Source: Blastomyces gilchristii SLH14081 (taxonomy: Eukaryota > Ascomycota > Eurotiomycetes > Onygenales > Ajellomycetaceae). From it: DNA of 64,000 nt. The notes beneath the pieces were generated by a model. That model saw only the letters and a program-made list of their open reading frames with translations, did no database searches and was not told the DNA's origin. This document shows positions 1 to 13,400 of this stretch, in pieces. The first letter of the stretch is position 1; each line of letters begins with the position of its first letter. The stretch lies in assembly GCF_000003855.2 (NCBI RefSeq), contig NW_003101666.1:456678-520677 (forward strand), read 5' to 3'. Position numbers and translations under genes: made by a program.

Positions 1-3000
1 GATACTGAGCAAAAGTACATTATTTCTCATTCAAGCTATTACTGCTTTCTTTCTGAAAAATTTGAGATAAAATCAAGAGTAGTGATCTATGAGAGAAAAA
101 GAATAAGATATCAATTTAATTTGAGATTTGATATCATATCTGACTCTGATATTCTAGTGAGTGATATTATAGATAAAGAGAATGAGTTTGATACTATTCA
201 ACTTATAAATATCTATAATAAAAAGTCATTGAAAGAAAACAACAATATCTGAATAATTGATAGAGGATTTTTAAATATAACTTTCTTAAAAAACTCTATA
301 ATTGTAGAAGACTTCAATGCACATCATCTCTGATAAAACTCAGAGTGTATAAGAGCAGTAAGAGCAGATAAACTGATTGAATAAACTTTTAAGTATTTAA
401 TAGATTTAGTTAACAAGTCTGATCAATAAACATTTTTTAGAAAAGACATGAAACAGAAATCTATTATAGATCTAACTTTCATGTTATAAAATCTAATTGA
501 AAAAAGACTTATAAACTGATTTATTAATTCAAATGAAATCTCAGGATCAGGTTATGAGATCATTCAATTTGATATTGAACTGAGTGAAAAATAAAGAAGT
601 GAAAATCCTCTTCTCTCTAATCAGTATAACTTTGAAAAAGCTGATTGAAAAGCAGTTGAAGAAAGAGTAAAACAGCTGAAATCTGAAAGACAGAGTGAGC
701 TTTATTGAAATCAAAGTCAAGATATCTCAAATGAAATACTTGAGAATAGAGCAAAGCTGATTACATCTATTCTTCTAATAAGTATTGAAGAAAATATTTC
801 AAAGAAAAAGTCTTCTGAGTTTTTCAAACCTTGATGAAATGAGAATATCACTTCTAAAAGAAAGCAATTAGTCACTGCTAAGAGAGAGTAAAAGAATAAC
901 TTAATATCTGATAAAGAGTTCAAAGCTATTCAAAATGAATATTTTTCAGATATTAAAAAAGTCAAAACAGATTACTGAAACAAATTTCTTGAAGAAGTAT
1001 AAGAAAAAGAAGTTTTTAAAGCCTTCAACTATACTAAAACAAGAAGTGTAGCAAAGCTTTCAATCTTAGAATATGAATTTCAGAATGAATTGTATACAGC
1101 AAACTCTTTTGAGAAAAAATATCAAGCTTTTATAAGAATTCTCTTTCAAAACTTATCACATTTAGAAGAGAAGAATATGTCATTTCATAAATATATTAAT
1201 GAAAATAACTGGGAATGATCTGAGCTTACAGATGATGAACTAGAGTCAGTAATATTCTCAAGTTCAACTAAAACTGCTGCAGGGCCTGATTCAATTAATC
1301 ATTTAATTATTCAAAACACATATTCCTACTTGAAGAATGAATATTTTGAGCTCTTTTTCAATCTCTTAAGAAATGATTATCATTCTGAATGCTGGAGAGA
1401 AGCTACTGAAGTAATCCTTGTAAAACCTAATAGAAAAGCTTCAGTTTCTAAGTTATATAGAGTAATATCTCTGTTGAACTGTTTAAGAAAAGTTCTAGAA
1501 AAGATAATAGCTACTAGATTATATTTTATAAGCTCTATTAGTGATTCTCTTCTATTTAATGAATAAATGAGAGATAGAAAACAATGTTCTGTAATTAACA
1601 CTGTTCTCTTAGTTATTCATGATATTTAAGTAGCAAAGTATGAAGGCCTGGTCTCAACTGCAGTTTTTATTAACATAAAAGATGCATTTGATCATGTTTC
1701 AAAGTCTAAGATGATTCAAACTTTGAAGATGTTAAAACTATCACTTTCTCTAATAAAATAAGTTAATTGTTTCATGTCTAAAAGAATTATATAACTATTC
1801 TTTGATGGAAGAAGATAAGATAAAACTGAGATATAAATAGAAGTATCACAAGAATCTTCAATCTCATCTGTTTTATTTACAATATACACTGCATATTTAT
1901 TCAAGAATAGAGAGATGAAAAATAGTGAGATCTTCAAGTTATGTAGATGATATTAATCTACTCTACAGTTCAAAGATAATCAAAGAGAATTTAGAAGTGA
2001 TTAAGAAAGCAGTAAAGAAAGTCTTTATTAGAGTAGATATCAATCTAATTCAATTTAATATGAATAAAACTGAGTTAATTCACTTTTTTCTCAGATTTAA
2101 TAAGAAAGAACTAAGTCTAACTCTTCTGAATAAAGAGATTAAACCCAGTTTGAATGTCAAATGACTAGAAGTATGATTAAACTCCAAGTTGAATTTTAAA
2201 TATTATATTCAACAAAGAATCATCAAGACAGAGAGACTACTGAATAGTATAATCAGACTATCAAATACTGAGAGAGGTCTATCTTTTCAGGCTATGAGAC
2301 AGTTATACATAGCCTGTATTATCTCAGTAGCTGATTATGAAGTTCAAGTTTGATGAAATAATCAAGATAACTTCACTGAACTGTTTCAAAGTCTATAAAA
2401 CAGAGCTTTGAGAAGAATTCTGAGAGCATTCAAATCATCTTCTATTAAAGCAATGAAAATTGAAGTCTCAATTCCATCTTCTACTATTCAATGTGAAAAG
2501 GCCTGTATGAACTATGCTCTGAGAGTTATAAAGATGAGCTCAAATTATATAATCAGAGAAAGAGTCTCTTCTTCATTTTTATCAGTTAACTCAGGAAATG
2601 AACTGGATTGAAATAGATTTCTTGATTGAAATGAGAATAATACTTTAAAGAAAATGCTCTCTCAACTGTATAGACTATGTTCACTTATTAAGAATCAATT
2701 TTCTTCATTAAATGTTGAGAAAATTGATTATGAGAAGATATCTCTCTGAAGAGAAAAGCTGAAATCTCTTATAGACTTATAAATAAGTGAACTATCTAAA
2801 GAGAGAGAATATGAACAGCATTTGAAGAAGATCTCTACAATCAATATAAAAGACTCTATTCTGATTTACTCAGATGACTCAAAAAATGAGAATTTGAATA
2901 GATTAGATGCAGACATTGCTTATACTGAAGATAATATCAATTTTATCTCAGATTTCTGAAATTTAGGCTGTGAATCTGAAGTCTTTGATACTGAACTATT

Positions 3001-3799
3001 TGTAATAGTGAAAGCTTTCATACTCATTGAAATAAAATCTTATAAAAGAGGAAATAGTTTGAAAGAGATATGAATATTCTCTGATAGTCAAGCTACTTTA
3101 AAAAGACTTAGAAATAGTCAGATTCATAATGATTAAATGAATCTTGACCTGATTTTAAACTCTGTTTTGAAAATTCAAAAGAGAAGAATATCTAAACTGA
3201 TAATTCATCTGTATTGAGTTCCTGCTTATATGAATATTTATGATAATGAATTGGCTGATTCAGCTGCAAAAAAGAGTTCAGAATTAAGCAGATCTATTCA
3301 TCAAACAGTGTCCTGATCTTTCATAAAGAGAAAGATAAAAGAATCTTGTTTAAACAAGTGAAATGAAAGCTGGTAGAAACAAAAGAAGAGTATACATTAT
3401 TCAAGATTTGAGATAAAATCAAAGTGAAAATCTTGTTCAATTAAATACAAAAAGAAAATATTCTCATTCATAATTCAGCTAAAACTAGAACATGGTTATT
3501 TCAAATTCTATATACAAAGATTTGATGATAGATTTGATTCAATAGAGTGCTTATTCTGCAATACAAATGAGAATCCTGAGTATATTGTAATGCATTGTGC
3601 ATTATACAATAGTCTCAGAGTCAAATTAAAGAAGAAGTATGATTTAAATCAATTAAATATAAGGTTCTTATTCTCAACTGAGACAGGACTTAAATACTTA
3701 ATAGACTTTCTATCAGAAACTCAAGCAGCTATAAGAAAATGACTCAACTCAGAAGTATCTGAATATGAAGATGGAAATTGATTAGATATAGTCTGTTAA
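1..3799 (+). pseudogene. LINE ORF2 (endonuclease-RT-RNase H), RIP-degraded, partial
   Basis: Conceptual translation with stops ignored shows the ORF2 domain order. An AP-endonuclease part at ~1-640 has an EDFNAHH motif. The reverse transcriptase begins at ~1260 with TAAGPDSIN, has a palm motif YVDD at 1940-1951, and an ISLLN block near 1465. The RNase H has YSDDS near 2863, SDSQAT near 3081 and WVPAYMN near 3215, the Trp codon of that last motif now being TGA. A C-terminal Cys/His cluster lies near 3549-3600. The frame closes with TAA at 3797-3799. Most Trp positions read TGA and several Gln positions read TAA, so no functional protein is possible. YVDD is intact here, unlike in copy 2. Confidence 0.88.
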
Positions 3800-4164
3800 A
3801 ACAGCTATACACTATCTTTTAATAATTTTATTTTGTTATAGTCTCTTGTTGCTGTACTTGTTTCTTTCTGTTCTTTTCTATCTATCTATTTAATGTGTCT
3901 ATCTTTAAGACTATGTTCTCTTTTCCTTTGTCATGATATTTTCAAATGATTTCAAAGTATTAATAGATGTTGAAATACTGCAATTTGTAAACAGTTTTTG
4001 TATTCTGGGCTGGAATTTTCTGATTTTGCATATCTGAAATTGATAAGTGTATAATAGTTGACTCTATAGATATAGGAAAAACTCTGAGAACTAAAGATTC
4101 TCAGGTAGATGTTATAGTCTCTGACTGCATACATCTATAATTGAAGAATAATAATAATAATAAT
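1..4164 (+). mobile_element. LINE (Tad/I-like non-LTR retrotransposon), copy 1, 5' truncated by window edge
   Basis: This is the 3' two-thirds of a non-LTR retrotransposon. Base 1 corresponds to base 6289 of the complete neighbouring copy, and the two align nearly colinearly (offset 6287-6289) with mostly transition differences. It holds the endonuclease, reverse transcriptase and RNase H parts of ORF2, a ~350-bp 3' UTR, and a terminal (AAT)6 tail at 4147-4164, a usual end for fungal LINEs. Many in-frame TGA/TAA codons make it inactive. CG, CC and GG dinucleotides are almost absent, as expected after repeat-induced mutation. Confidence 0.9.
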
Positions 4165-4336
4165 GATATCATATTTTTCCTCACTGTATCTCAAGAAAGA
4201 GATTGTAAAGAGTTTATTGATTTATCTTAAAAATCAATTTTAGTTTATTAGATTCTCTTCAAAAATCTAACCTAGTTACTGAACTAGTGTGAAAAAAAAT
4301 CAGGTGTTTTATACACAAAAGTCTGTTATTCTTCTT

Positions 4337-4470
4337 TTGAAATAGTCTGATCAACTTTTCAATTGAAAACAGACTTAGAAACCTCTTAATTGAAACAGTC
4401 TGACCAACTTTTCAATTCAAAAGAGTTTAATAAATATCTCAATTGAATTAGTCTAATCAACTTTTCATTA
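4337..4470 (+). repeat. 53-bp tandem monomers in the LINE 5' UTR
   Basis: Three units start at 4337, 4390 and 4443, exactly 53 bp apart. Each opens with TTGAA, then R/NAGTCTGAYCAACTTTTCA. The third is cut short just before the ORF1 start codon at 4481. Tandem 5' monomers act as promoters in some LINEs (mouse L1); such a role here is inference. Confidence 0.75.
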
Positions 4471-4480
4471 AGTAAGAACA

Positions 4481-6100
4481 ATGAGTTCAAAAGTACACTC
4501 AGTTGATGTGGAAAAGAATGCTTTCTCAGATGCTATTTCTGAGATTGAAATTCTGAAGAGAAGAAAGAAAGAAGAAATAGAGAAATAATAAGTTCTTGAA
4601 ATACAGAAACTTGAAAAATCAAGTAAAATTCTTGAAAAGCAGTGTCTGAGTGAGATGAATGAAGAAGTTCTGTTAATTCTTCATACTCAGACTAGACAAC
4701 TACAGAAAGTGATTAAGTTCAAACTTGGAATTTCAAACACAGTTCAAAAAACTTTGAAAATTTCTAATATAATCACTGACTCTTCAGTTTACTCTTTCTT
4801 TTTTTCTACTTCATCTTCTTCTTCTTCTTTAAATCAGAAGAAAACATATGCTCAAGCAGCAGAATCTGCTATCTTGAAATCTGCTATCTCTAAATCTGCT
4901 ATCTCAAAACCTGCTCAAAATTCTGAGAAAACTGAGAAGAATACTGCTCATACTTCTATTCATAGAAGAGTGAAGAAAAAAATACAAAATAAGAAAAATC
5001 TTCAAATCTCCAGAAATAGAAGACTTATTCTCAAAGTCTTAAATCAGAATATATTACAGAGAAATAAGCTAAACTCAAACCTCATTTTCAGAATTAGAAA
5101 TGAAATCAATCAGCAGTTCTTTTCTCAGTTAATGACTGATATTGAAGTTCAAAAATCAGTTATAGCTTTAATTGAGTTATTCTTCTTTGAAAACTTCATC
5201 ATTCTAATCACAATGTCTGAATTCAGTGCAGAATTTCTTATTCAGAATGAGAATCTCTGAAAGTCAGCAGTAGAATCTCTATTAAATACAACAATTCTAT
5301 CTAAGAGAGATGAAAAGTGAAGTAAATTCATTCTTTATAATATTTCAGTTGAAATCTTTGACTGTGAGGAAGAAATGCTACTTCTCAAAAATGAATTGAA
5401 AGAATACAATTCTATTCAACTGAGAAAAGAGCCTGTATGGCTTAATTTAATTAAGTTCAGATGAAGTAGAAGAAATGTCTCTGTTCTAGTGTATACAAAG
5501 ACACTTGAATAATCAAGAATCTCTGAAGTAAGAGTAGCAGGTTTGAAAATGAGAGTTCATGAATACAAAGACTCAAGAATGAATCTCAAAGCTCAAATAC
5601 AGTGTTCAAACTATCAAAGATATGAACACTTTGCAATCTCTTGTTTCAGAGACTCAAAATGTGCATTCTATGCTAGAGATTACAAAACTAGTGAGTATAA
5701 TTATGAAATATGCTTAAAAAGAGGTGAAATATGTTAACACACTCTGCTTAAGTGCTTCAATTGCAAAGAAAAACATGCATCTAGCTCAAAAGAATGTGTA
5801 TTTGCTTCAAGAACTCAGAAGAACTGGAGAAAAGATGAAGCTCAAAGTGAATCTAAAACTGAAGAGAAAAGTCAAGCTAGTAAATCTACAACTGTAAGCT
5901 TAAAAAGAAGAAATTCTTAACTATCTAGATCTTCAAACTTCAACTCTTCAGCTAAGTGTAAATAGAATTTGAATTCTCAAACTTCTGTTAAGATTAGAGA
6001 ATTGAGAAATGACTCTGATGATAAACTAGATATAATGTAAGCAGTTGAGATTTCTACTTTTCAAAATAGTTATAATCTACTATCTGATGATAGAAATTAG
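4481..6100 (+). pseudogene. LINE ORF1 (gag-like, zinc-knuckle nucleic-acid-binding protein), RIP-degraded
   Basis: The frame opens at ATG 4481 and runs 539 codons to TAG 6098-6100 if internal stops are ignored; there is no frameshift. The N-terminal part is charged and coiled-coil-like, followed by a Ser-rich linker. The C-terminal third has three Cys/His motifs typical of I/Tad-type ORF1: a damaged one (CSNYQRYEHFAISC, a Cys now Tyr), a second damaged one (CAFYARDYK...) and an intact CFNCKEKHASSSKEC near 5755-5800. Such proteins bind element RNA. Internal stops at about 4590, 5260, 5320 and 5737 remove function. Confidence 0.85.
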
Positions 6101-6129
6101 ATTCTACTCTATCTCTACTCTCTCTTAGT

Positions 6130-9100
6130 ATGAATATACAATAAAAACAACAAAAAAAGTTTAAAAACTCTTTAAAAATCACATTTATTCAAAATAATGT
6201 GAATAGAAACTCAAATTGCATTTATTCTTGTCTTCAGATTGCATTTGAATAAAAAGTTGACTTTGTACTTCTTCAAGAATCAAACTTTGATACTGAGCAA
6301 AAGTATATCATTTCTCATTCAAGCTATTACTGCTTTCTCTCTGAAAAATCTGAGATAAAATCAAGAGTAGTGATCTATGGGAGAAAAAGATCAAGATATC
6401 AATTTAATTTGAGATTTGATATCATATCTGACTCTGATATTCTAGTGAGTGATATTATAGATAAAGAGAATGAGTTTGATACTATTCAACTTATAAATAT
6501 CTATAATGAAAAGTCATTGAAAGAAAACAACAATATCTGAATAATTGATAGAGAATTTTTGAATATAACTCTCTTAAAAAACTCTATAATTACAGAAGAC
6601 TTCAATGCACATTATCTCTGATGAAACTCAGAGTGCATAAGAGCAGTAAGAGTAGATAAACTGGTTGAATAAACTTTTAAGCATTCAATAGATTTAGTTA
6701 ACAAGTCTGATCAATAAACATTCTTTAGAAAAGACATGAAACAGAAATCTATTATAGATCTAACTTTCATGTCATAAAATCTAATAGAAAAAAGACTTAT
6801 AAACTGATTTATTGATTCAAATGAAACCTCAGAATCAGGTCATGAGATCATTCAATTTGATATTGAACTAAGTGAAAAATAAAGAAGTGAAAATTCTCTT
6901 CTCTCTAATCAGTATAACTTTGAAAAATCTGATTGAAAAGTAGTTGAAGAAAGAGTAAAACAGCTGAAATCTGAAAGACAGAGTGAGCTTTATTGAAATC
7001 AATGTCAAGATATCTCAAATGAAATGCTTGAGAATAGAGCAAAGCTGATTACATCTATTCTTCTAACAAGTATTGAAGAAAATATTTCAAAGAAAAAGTC
7101 TTCTAAGTATTTCAAACCTTGATGAAATGAGAATATTACTTCTAAAAGAAAGCAACTAGTCACTGTTAAGAGAGAGTGAAAGAATAACTTAATATCTGAT
7201 AAAGAATTCAAAGCTATTTAAAATGAATATTTTTCAGATATTAAAAAAGTTAAAACAGATTGCTGAAACAAATTTCTTGAAGAAGCATAAGAAAAAGAAG
7301 TTTTTAAAGCCTTTAACTATACTAAAATAAGAAGTGTAGCAAAGCTTTCAACCTTAGAATATGAATTTCAGAATAAATTGTATACAGCAAACTCTTTTAA
7401 GAAAAAATATCAAGCTTTTATAAGACTTCTCTTTCAAAACTCATCACATTTAGAAGAGGAGAATATGTCATTTCATGAATATATTAATGAAAATAACTGG
7501 GAATAATCTGAGCTTACAGGTGATGAACTAGAGTCAGTAATATTCTCAAGTTCAATTAAAACTGCTGCAGGGTCTGATTCAATTAATTATTTAATTATTC
7601 AAAACACATATTCCTACTTGAAGAATGAATATTTTGAGCTCTTTTTCAATCTCTTAAGAAATGATTATCATTCTGAATGCTGAAGAGAAGCTACTGAAGT
7701 AATTCTTGTAAAATCTAATAGAAAAGCTTCAGTTTCTAAGTTATATAGAGTAATATCTCTGTTGAACTGTTTGAGAAAAGTTCTAGAAAAGATAATAGTT
7801 ACTAGATTATCTTTTATAAGCTCTATTAGTGATTCTCTTCTATTTAATGAATAAATGAAAGATAGAAAACAATGTTCTGTAATTGACACTGTTCTCTCAG
7901 TTCTTCATAATATTCAAGTAGTAAAGCATGAAGGCCTGGTCTCAACTGCAGTTTTTATTGACATAAAAGATATATTTGATCATGTTTCAAAGTCTAAGAT
8001 GATTCAAACTTTGAAGATGTTAAAACTGTCACTTTCTCTAATAAAATGAGTTGATTGTTTCATGTCTAAAAGAATTATACAACTATTCTTTGATGAAAGA
8101 AAACAAGATAAAACTGAGATAAAAATAGAAGTATCATAAGAATCTTCAATCTTACCTGTTTTATTTACAATATACACTGCATATTTATTCAAGAATAGAG
8201 AGATGAAAATAGTGAGATCTTCAAGTTATATAGATGATATTGATCTTCTCTACAGTTCAAAGATAATCAAAGAGAATTTAGAAGTGATTGAGAAAGCAGC
8301 AAAGAAAATCTTTGTTAGAGCAGATATCAATCTAATTCAATTTGATATGAATAAAACTGAGTTAATTCACTTTTTTTCCAGATTTAATGAGAAAGAACTA
8401 AGTCTAACTCTTCTGAATAAAGAGATTAAACTCAGTTTGAATGTCAAATGACTAGGAGTATGATTAAACTCTAAGTTGAATTTTAAATATCATATTTAAC
8501 AAAGAATTATCAAGGCAGAGAGACTACTGAATAGTATAATCAGACTATCAAATACTGAGAGAGGTCTATCTTTTCAGACTATGAGACAGTTATACATAGC
8601 CTGTATTATCTCAGTAGCTGATTATGAAGTTTAAGTTTCATGAAATAATTAAGATAACTTTACTGAACTGTTTCAAAGTCTATAAAACAGAGCTTTGAGA
8701 AGAATTCTGAGAGCATTCAAATCATCTTCTATTAAAGCAATGAAAATTGAAGCCTCAATTCTATCTTCTACTATTCAATTTGAAAAGGCCTGTATGAACT
8801 ATACTCTGAGAGTCATAAAGATGAGCTTAAATTATATAATCAAAGAAAGAGTCTCTTCTTCATTTTCATCAGTTAACTCAGGAAATGAACTGGATTGAAA
8901 TAGATTTCTTGATTGAAATGAGAATAATGCTTTAAAGAAAATGCTCTCTCAACTGTATAGACTATATTCACTTATTAAGAATCAATTTTTTTCATTAAAT
9001 GTTGAGAAAATTGATCATGAGAAGATATCTCTCTGAAGAGAAAAGCTGAAATCTCTCATAAACTTATAAATAAGTGAACTATCTAAAGAGAGAGAATATG

Positions 9101-10088
9101 AACAGTATTTGAAGAAGATCTCTACAATTAATATAAAAGACTCTATTCTGATTTACTCAGATGACTCAAAAAATGAGAATTTGAATAGATTAAATGCAGA
9201 CATTGCTTATACTGAAGATAATATCAATTTTATCTCAGATATCTGAAATTTAGACTGTGAATCTAAAGTCTTTGATGCTGAACTATTTGCAATAGTGAAA
9301 GCTTTCAAACTCATTGAAATAAAATCTCATAAAAGAGGAAATAGTTTGAAAGAGGCATGAATATTCTCTGATAGTCAAGCTACTTTAAAAAGACTTAGAA
9401 ATAGTCAGATTCATAATGATTAAATGAATCTTGACCTGATTTTAAACTCTGTTTTGAAAATTCAAAAGAGAAGAATATCTAAACTGATAATTCATCTGTA
9501 TTGAGTTCCTGCTTATATGAATATTTATGATAATGAATTGGCTGATTCAGCTGCAAAAAAGAGTTCAGAATTAAGCAGATCTATTCATCAAACAGTGTCC
9601 TGATCTTTCATAAAGAGAAAGATAAAAGAATCTTATTTAAATAAGTGAAATAAAAGCTGGCAGAAACAAAAGAAGAGCATACATTATTCAAGATTTAAGA
9701 TAAAATCAAAGTGAAAATCTTGTTCAATTAAATGTAAAAAGAAAATATTCTCATTCATAATTCAGCTAAAACTAGAACATGGTTATTTCAAATCCTATAT
9801 ACACAGATTTGATGATAGATTTGATTCAACAGAGTGCTCATTCTGCAATACAAATGAGAATCCTGAGTATATTGTAATACATTGTGTATTATACAATAGT
9901 CTCACAGTCAGATTAAAGAAGAAGTATGATTTAAATCAATTAAATATGAGGTTCTTATTCTCAACTGAGACAGAACTTAAATACTTAATAGACTTTCTAT
10001 CAGAAACTCAAGCAGCTATAAGAAAATGACTCAACTCAGAAGTATCTGAATATGAAGAGGTGAAAATTGATTAGATATAGTCTGTTAA
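6130..10088 (+). pseudogene. LINE ORF2 (endonuclease-RT-RNase H), full length, RIP-degraded
   Basis: The frame opens at ATG 6130 and has the same domain layout as copy 1. The APE endonuclease includes FVLLQES near 6262, EDFNAHY near 6597 and a SGHEIIQF block near 6835. The reverse transcriptase palm reads YIDD at 8227-8238, a Val-to-Ile change from GTA to ATA. RNase H and a C-terminal Cys/His cluster follow. Stops are frequent and many match those of copy 1. A small insertion near 10060 alters the last codons relative to copy 1. Confidence 0.87.
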
Positions 10089-10434
10089 AACAGCTATACA
10101 CTATCTTTTAATAATTTTATTTTATTATAGTCTTTTTTTACTGTACTTATTTCTTTCTGTTCTTTTCTATCTATCTATTTAATGTGTCTATCTTTAGAAC
10201 TATGTTCTCTTTTCCTTTGTCATGATATTTTCAAATGATTTCAAAGTATTAATAGGTGTTGAAATACTGCAATTTGTAAACAGTTTTTGTATTCTGAGCT
10301 GGAATTTTCTGATTTTACATATCTGAAATTGATAAGTGTATAATAGTTGACTCTATAGATATAGGAAAAACCCTGAGAACTAAAGGTTCTCAGGTAGATG
10401 TTATAGTCTCTGACTGCATACATCTATAATTGAA

Positions 10435-10435
<1 letters not shown>

Positions 10436-10471
<36 letters not shown>
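10436..10471 (+). repeat. (AAT)12 LINE 3' tail
   Basis: Twelve AAT units end copy 2; copy 1 ends in six (4147-4164). The tail marks the 3' end of the element and its junction with the Gypsy sequence. Confidence 0.9.
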
Positions 10472-10474
<3 letters not shown>

Positions 10475-13400
10475 GATTATTATGATAAATTCTTAATAAC
10501 TTCTGACACACTGCTCTACTACAAGAGATAAAGACTGAATCATTCAGCAGTAGAAGTTCATATTCTTCTAGTTATTAGTAACTTGATTTCTTAGTAATAT
10601 TACTCTGCTCAGAGTCTGTCTCTTTCAAGTTCAAACTGAATTCTTTCTTCTTTAACTTCTGAATTCAAGCTGTAGTAGAGATATCTCTCTTCTATAACTT
10701 ATTAATAAATTTTAAAAGTAGTTGAGTTGAAAGATTGTAGACTGTTTTATTCTTTATCAATTCAATGATTGTAAGATATAATACAAGAAGCTCATGATTT
10801 TCAGTGTCAGTTTTCTACAGAGATCTGAGTTTTCTTTCATCTTCTATACTGAGTTACACAGCTGTTTTACTGATATTATTTTCAAGCTTCAGAGAACTTT
10901 AACTCTCTGCAGTCAGCTTCTTCTATAGTGATAATAGAGATTCTTTTATAGAATTCTTCTTCATATTAACAATATTATAATTGAGCTGTTTAGATAGTAT
11001 ATCAGCAGGATTAAGTCAGTCTGAACAGTATCAGATATAGAAATTATACTCTGAAAGCAGCTCTGTTCATCTGACTTGATATTCTGTCAAGCTTTTTATT
11101 ATCAAGAAATAATGCAGATTTATATAATCAGTGAGAACTTACACTGAGTACTTACTATTCTGAAGATAATATCACCAGATCTTAAAGAATTTAACAATTA
11201 CTAATATCTTCTGATTATGAGTATTATATTTTCTCTGTATAAGTGATAACTTCTTGAAGAAAAAGATCACTGATCTTCATTCACAGTGTCTTATAAACTC
11301 TGTGAAAAAGTCTTCTCTTACAGATAATTTATTATCTGTATTCTTAGAGATAATTATTCTCTAATTCTTTTAACATTGAAAGATCTCTGATGTCAACTGT
11401 AAAAAGATTTCACAGACTTCATTCTCAGATATATCAGTCTCATACTGACTGAGTAAGTCAGAGTTAAAGTGATTCAGTATTATAATATCTATAAAAGCTT
11501 GTTTCAATTCTGTAAATATCTGTACAGTATCTTGAGTGAAAATAAATAATCTTATTTTTCTGTCTTTCACACTTCTCTTTAACAGATCTGTAAGAAGAAC
11601 AGTAATCTATGAACATGTATAGATGAATTATCTGTAGAAATTCATAAATTCTAGAAATATCTGTATCTCACAGTATATTCACAGCACTGATCAGTTCTTA
11701 ATAACAGAGACTCAGCTTCTGTTCATTGAAATGCTGTTTATTTTAATAATATAATCTAAGAAATCAATCTTCTGTATGTAGAATGAGTATTTTTCAGTAT
11801 TTATATAGAGTTAATACTATCTCAAGTGACTCAATACTTTTTAAACATGAATATTATATTCTTTCTCTGATTTTAAGAAGATTAGAATATTATTCAGATA
11901 TACTATACAGAAGATATTAACAAGATCTCACAGTGTCTCATTTATATAGATCTGAAAGATAACTGAAGTATTATAAAGATCAAAAGATAAAACAAGATAT
12001 TTAAAATTACTGTACTTAGTATAAAAAGTCATTTTTTAAATATTATCTTTATTAACTCTGATTCTATGATAGATATTCTGTATATTAATCTTTGAGAATA
12101 TCTTTACTTTAGATAATCAATCAATCATCTTATCAATTAACAGTAATAAATAGTAATTTTTAATTATTATCTTATTAAAATCTCTGTAGTCTATATATAG
12201 ATGTAGTCTATCATTCTTCTTAAATATAAAGAGTATAGATGTTTCTGCTGAACTCTTTAATAAGTGTATTCAGTTCTTTAATTACACTTCTTTAAGATAT
12301 TTATATAGAATATTTAATTTCTTTACAGACAAGTTGTAAAGAGATCTGTATAATACTATTACACTGTTTTTAAGATAAATCTTATATTATATCTTAATAT
12401 CAGAAAACTTCACTACTTCTCTTTTCAAAAAGATATTCTTATAATCTGTAAAGAGATATTGTATATATCTATCTTTAATAATGAATACTGTTACTAATCT
12501 TATAGTAAGAGTAATAGCTTCTTTATCTATTTCTAAGTCTTAATTATCTACTATACAGAATATTAACTCTATCTTTTTCTCAAGATTCTTTTAATAAAAC
12601 TCTTCAGATTTCTCTATTACTATCTCTTCATTAATAAGATAGTACTGTTATATCTGAATAACTCAGTTAATAAGAGAATTATTTTCTCTTAATTATAAGA
12701 GATCTAGAATAATATTCTTATCTATAATATTAACTGTGTAAAGAAGCAGATCACTCTTCTTGAAGATTTCTTCTGAGTCTGTGATTATATACTTCACTTG
12801 AATTATATTAAAATAGTGATATTTTATTTCATTAGTAAATTTCATATAATCTGACAGATCTATCTTCTTTTAACTCTTTATTAAAGAAAAGAAATAGAAT
12901 ATGAAGTTAGTATTCACTCTGAAGTTAAGTAAATATCTTACTGATATCTTCTTATTCAGAGTATATATTATAATTATAATATAAACTTAGAGATATAAGA
13001 ATTATCAATTCTTCATTTCTTTCTCTTCTTTATCTTTCATAGATATATTTGTCAGAAGAGAAGTTAACTTTAAGAAGATATTTTCTCAGTTTCTTCTCTT
13101 CTTTAACTTCTTATAATTACTGATATAGTAATTATCAGCTCTACAGTTAAAATAGAGATCTTTATCAAATCTTTTTTAATATTTCTTTATAGTAAGTAAA
13201 GAATTAGAATACTTGAAATTCTTCTTTACTTTCTTTATACTGAAGTCATTATAGCACTGTTTAAATTCTATTATTAATTACTTAGAAGAAGTCTTATTAG
13301 TCTTTTTCTCAGAGAATTGATTATTTAAATAGATTCAGAAAGTCAGATTAACAAGCTTAGTATAATTAATTCATAAACTCTGATATTATAATATTATTAT

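Larger units (their letters stand above)
4165..10471 (+). mobile_element. LINE (Tad/I-like), copy 2, structurally complete, RIP-degraded
   Basis: A full-length ~6.3-kb copy immediately follows the tail of copy 1, in head-to-tail orientation. It has a ~315-bp 5' UTR with 53-bp repeats, ORF1 (4481-6100), a 29-bp spacer, ORF2 (6130-10088), a 3' UTR and an (AAT)12 tail at 10436-10471. Its last base abuts Gypsy pol sequence. Both ORFs carry many in-frame stops at former Trp and Gln/Arg codons. Shared stop positions with copy 1 suggest the parent was already mutated when the tandem pair arose. Confidence 0.9.

Noticed and set aside
4165..10471. Short LINE and Gypsy open frames as separate genes
   Set aside because: They are fragments between mutation-made stops within one dead element.
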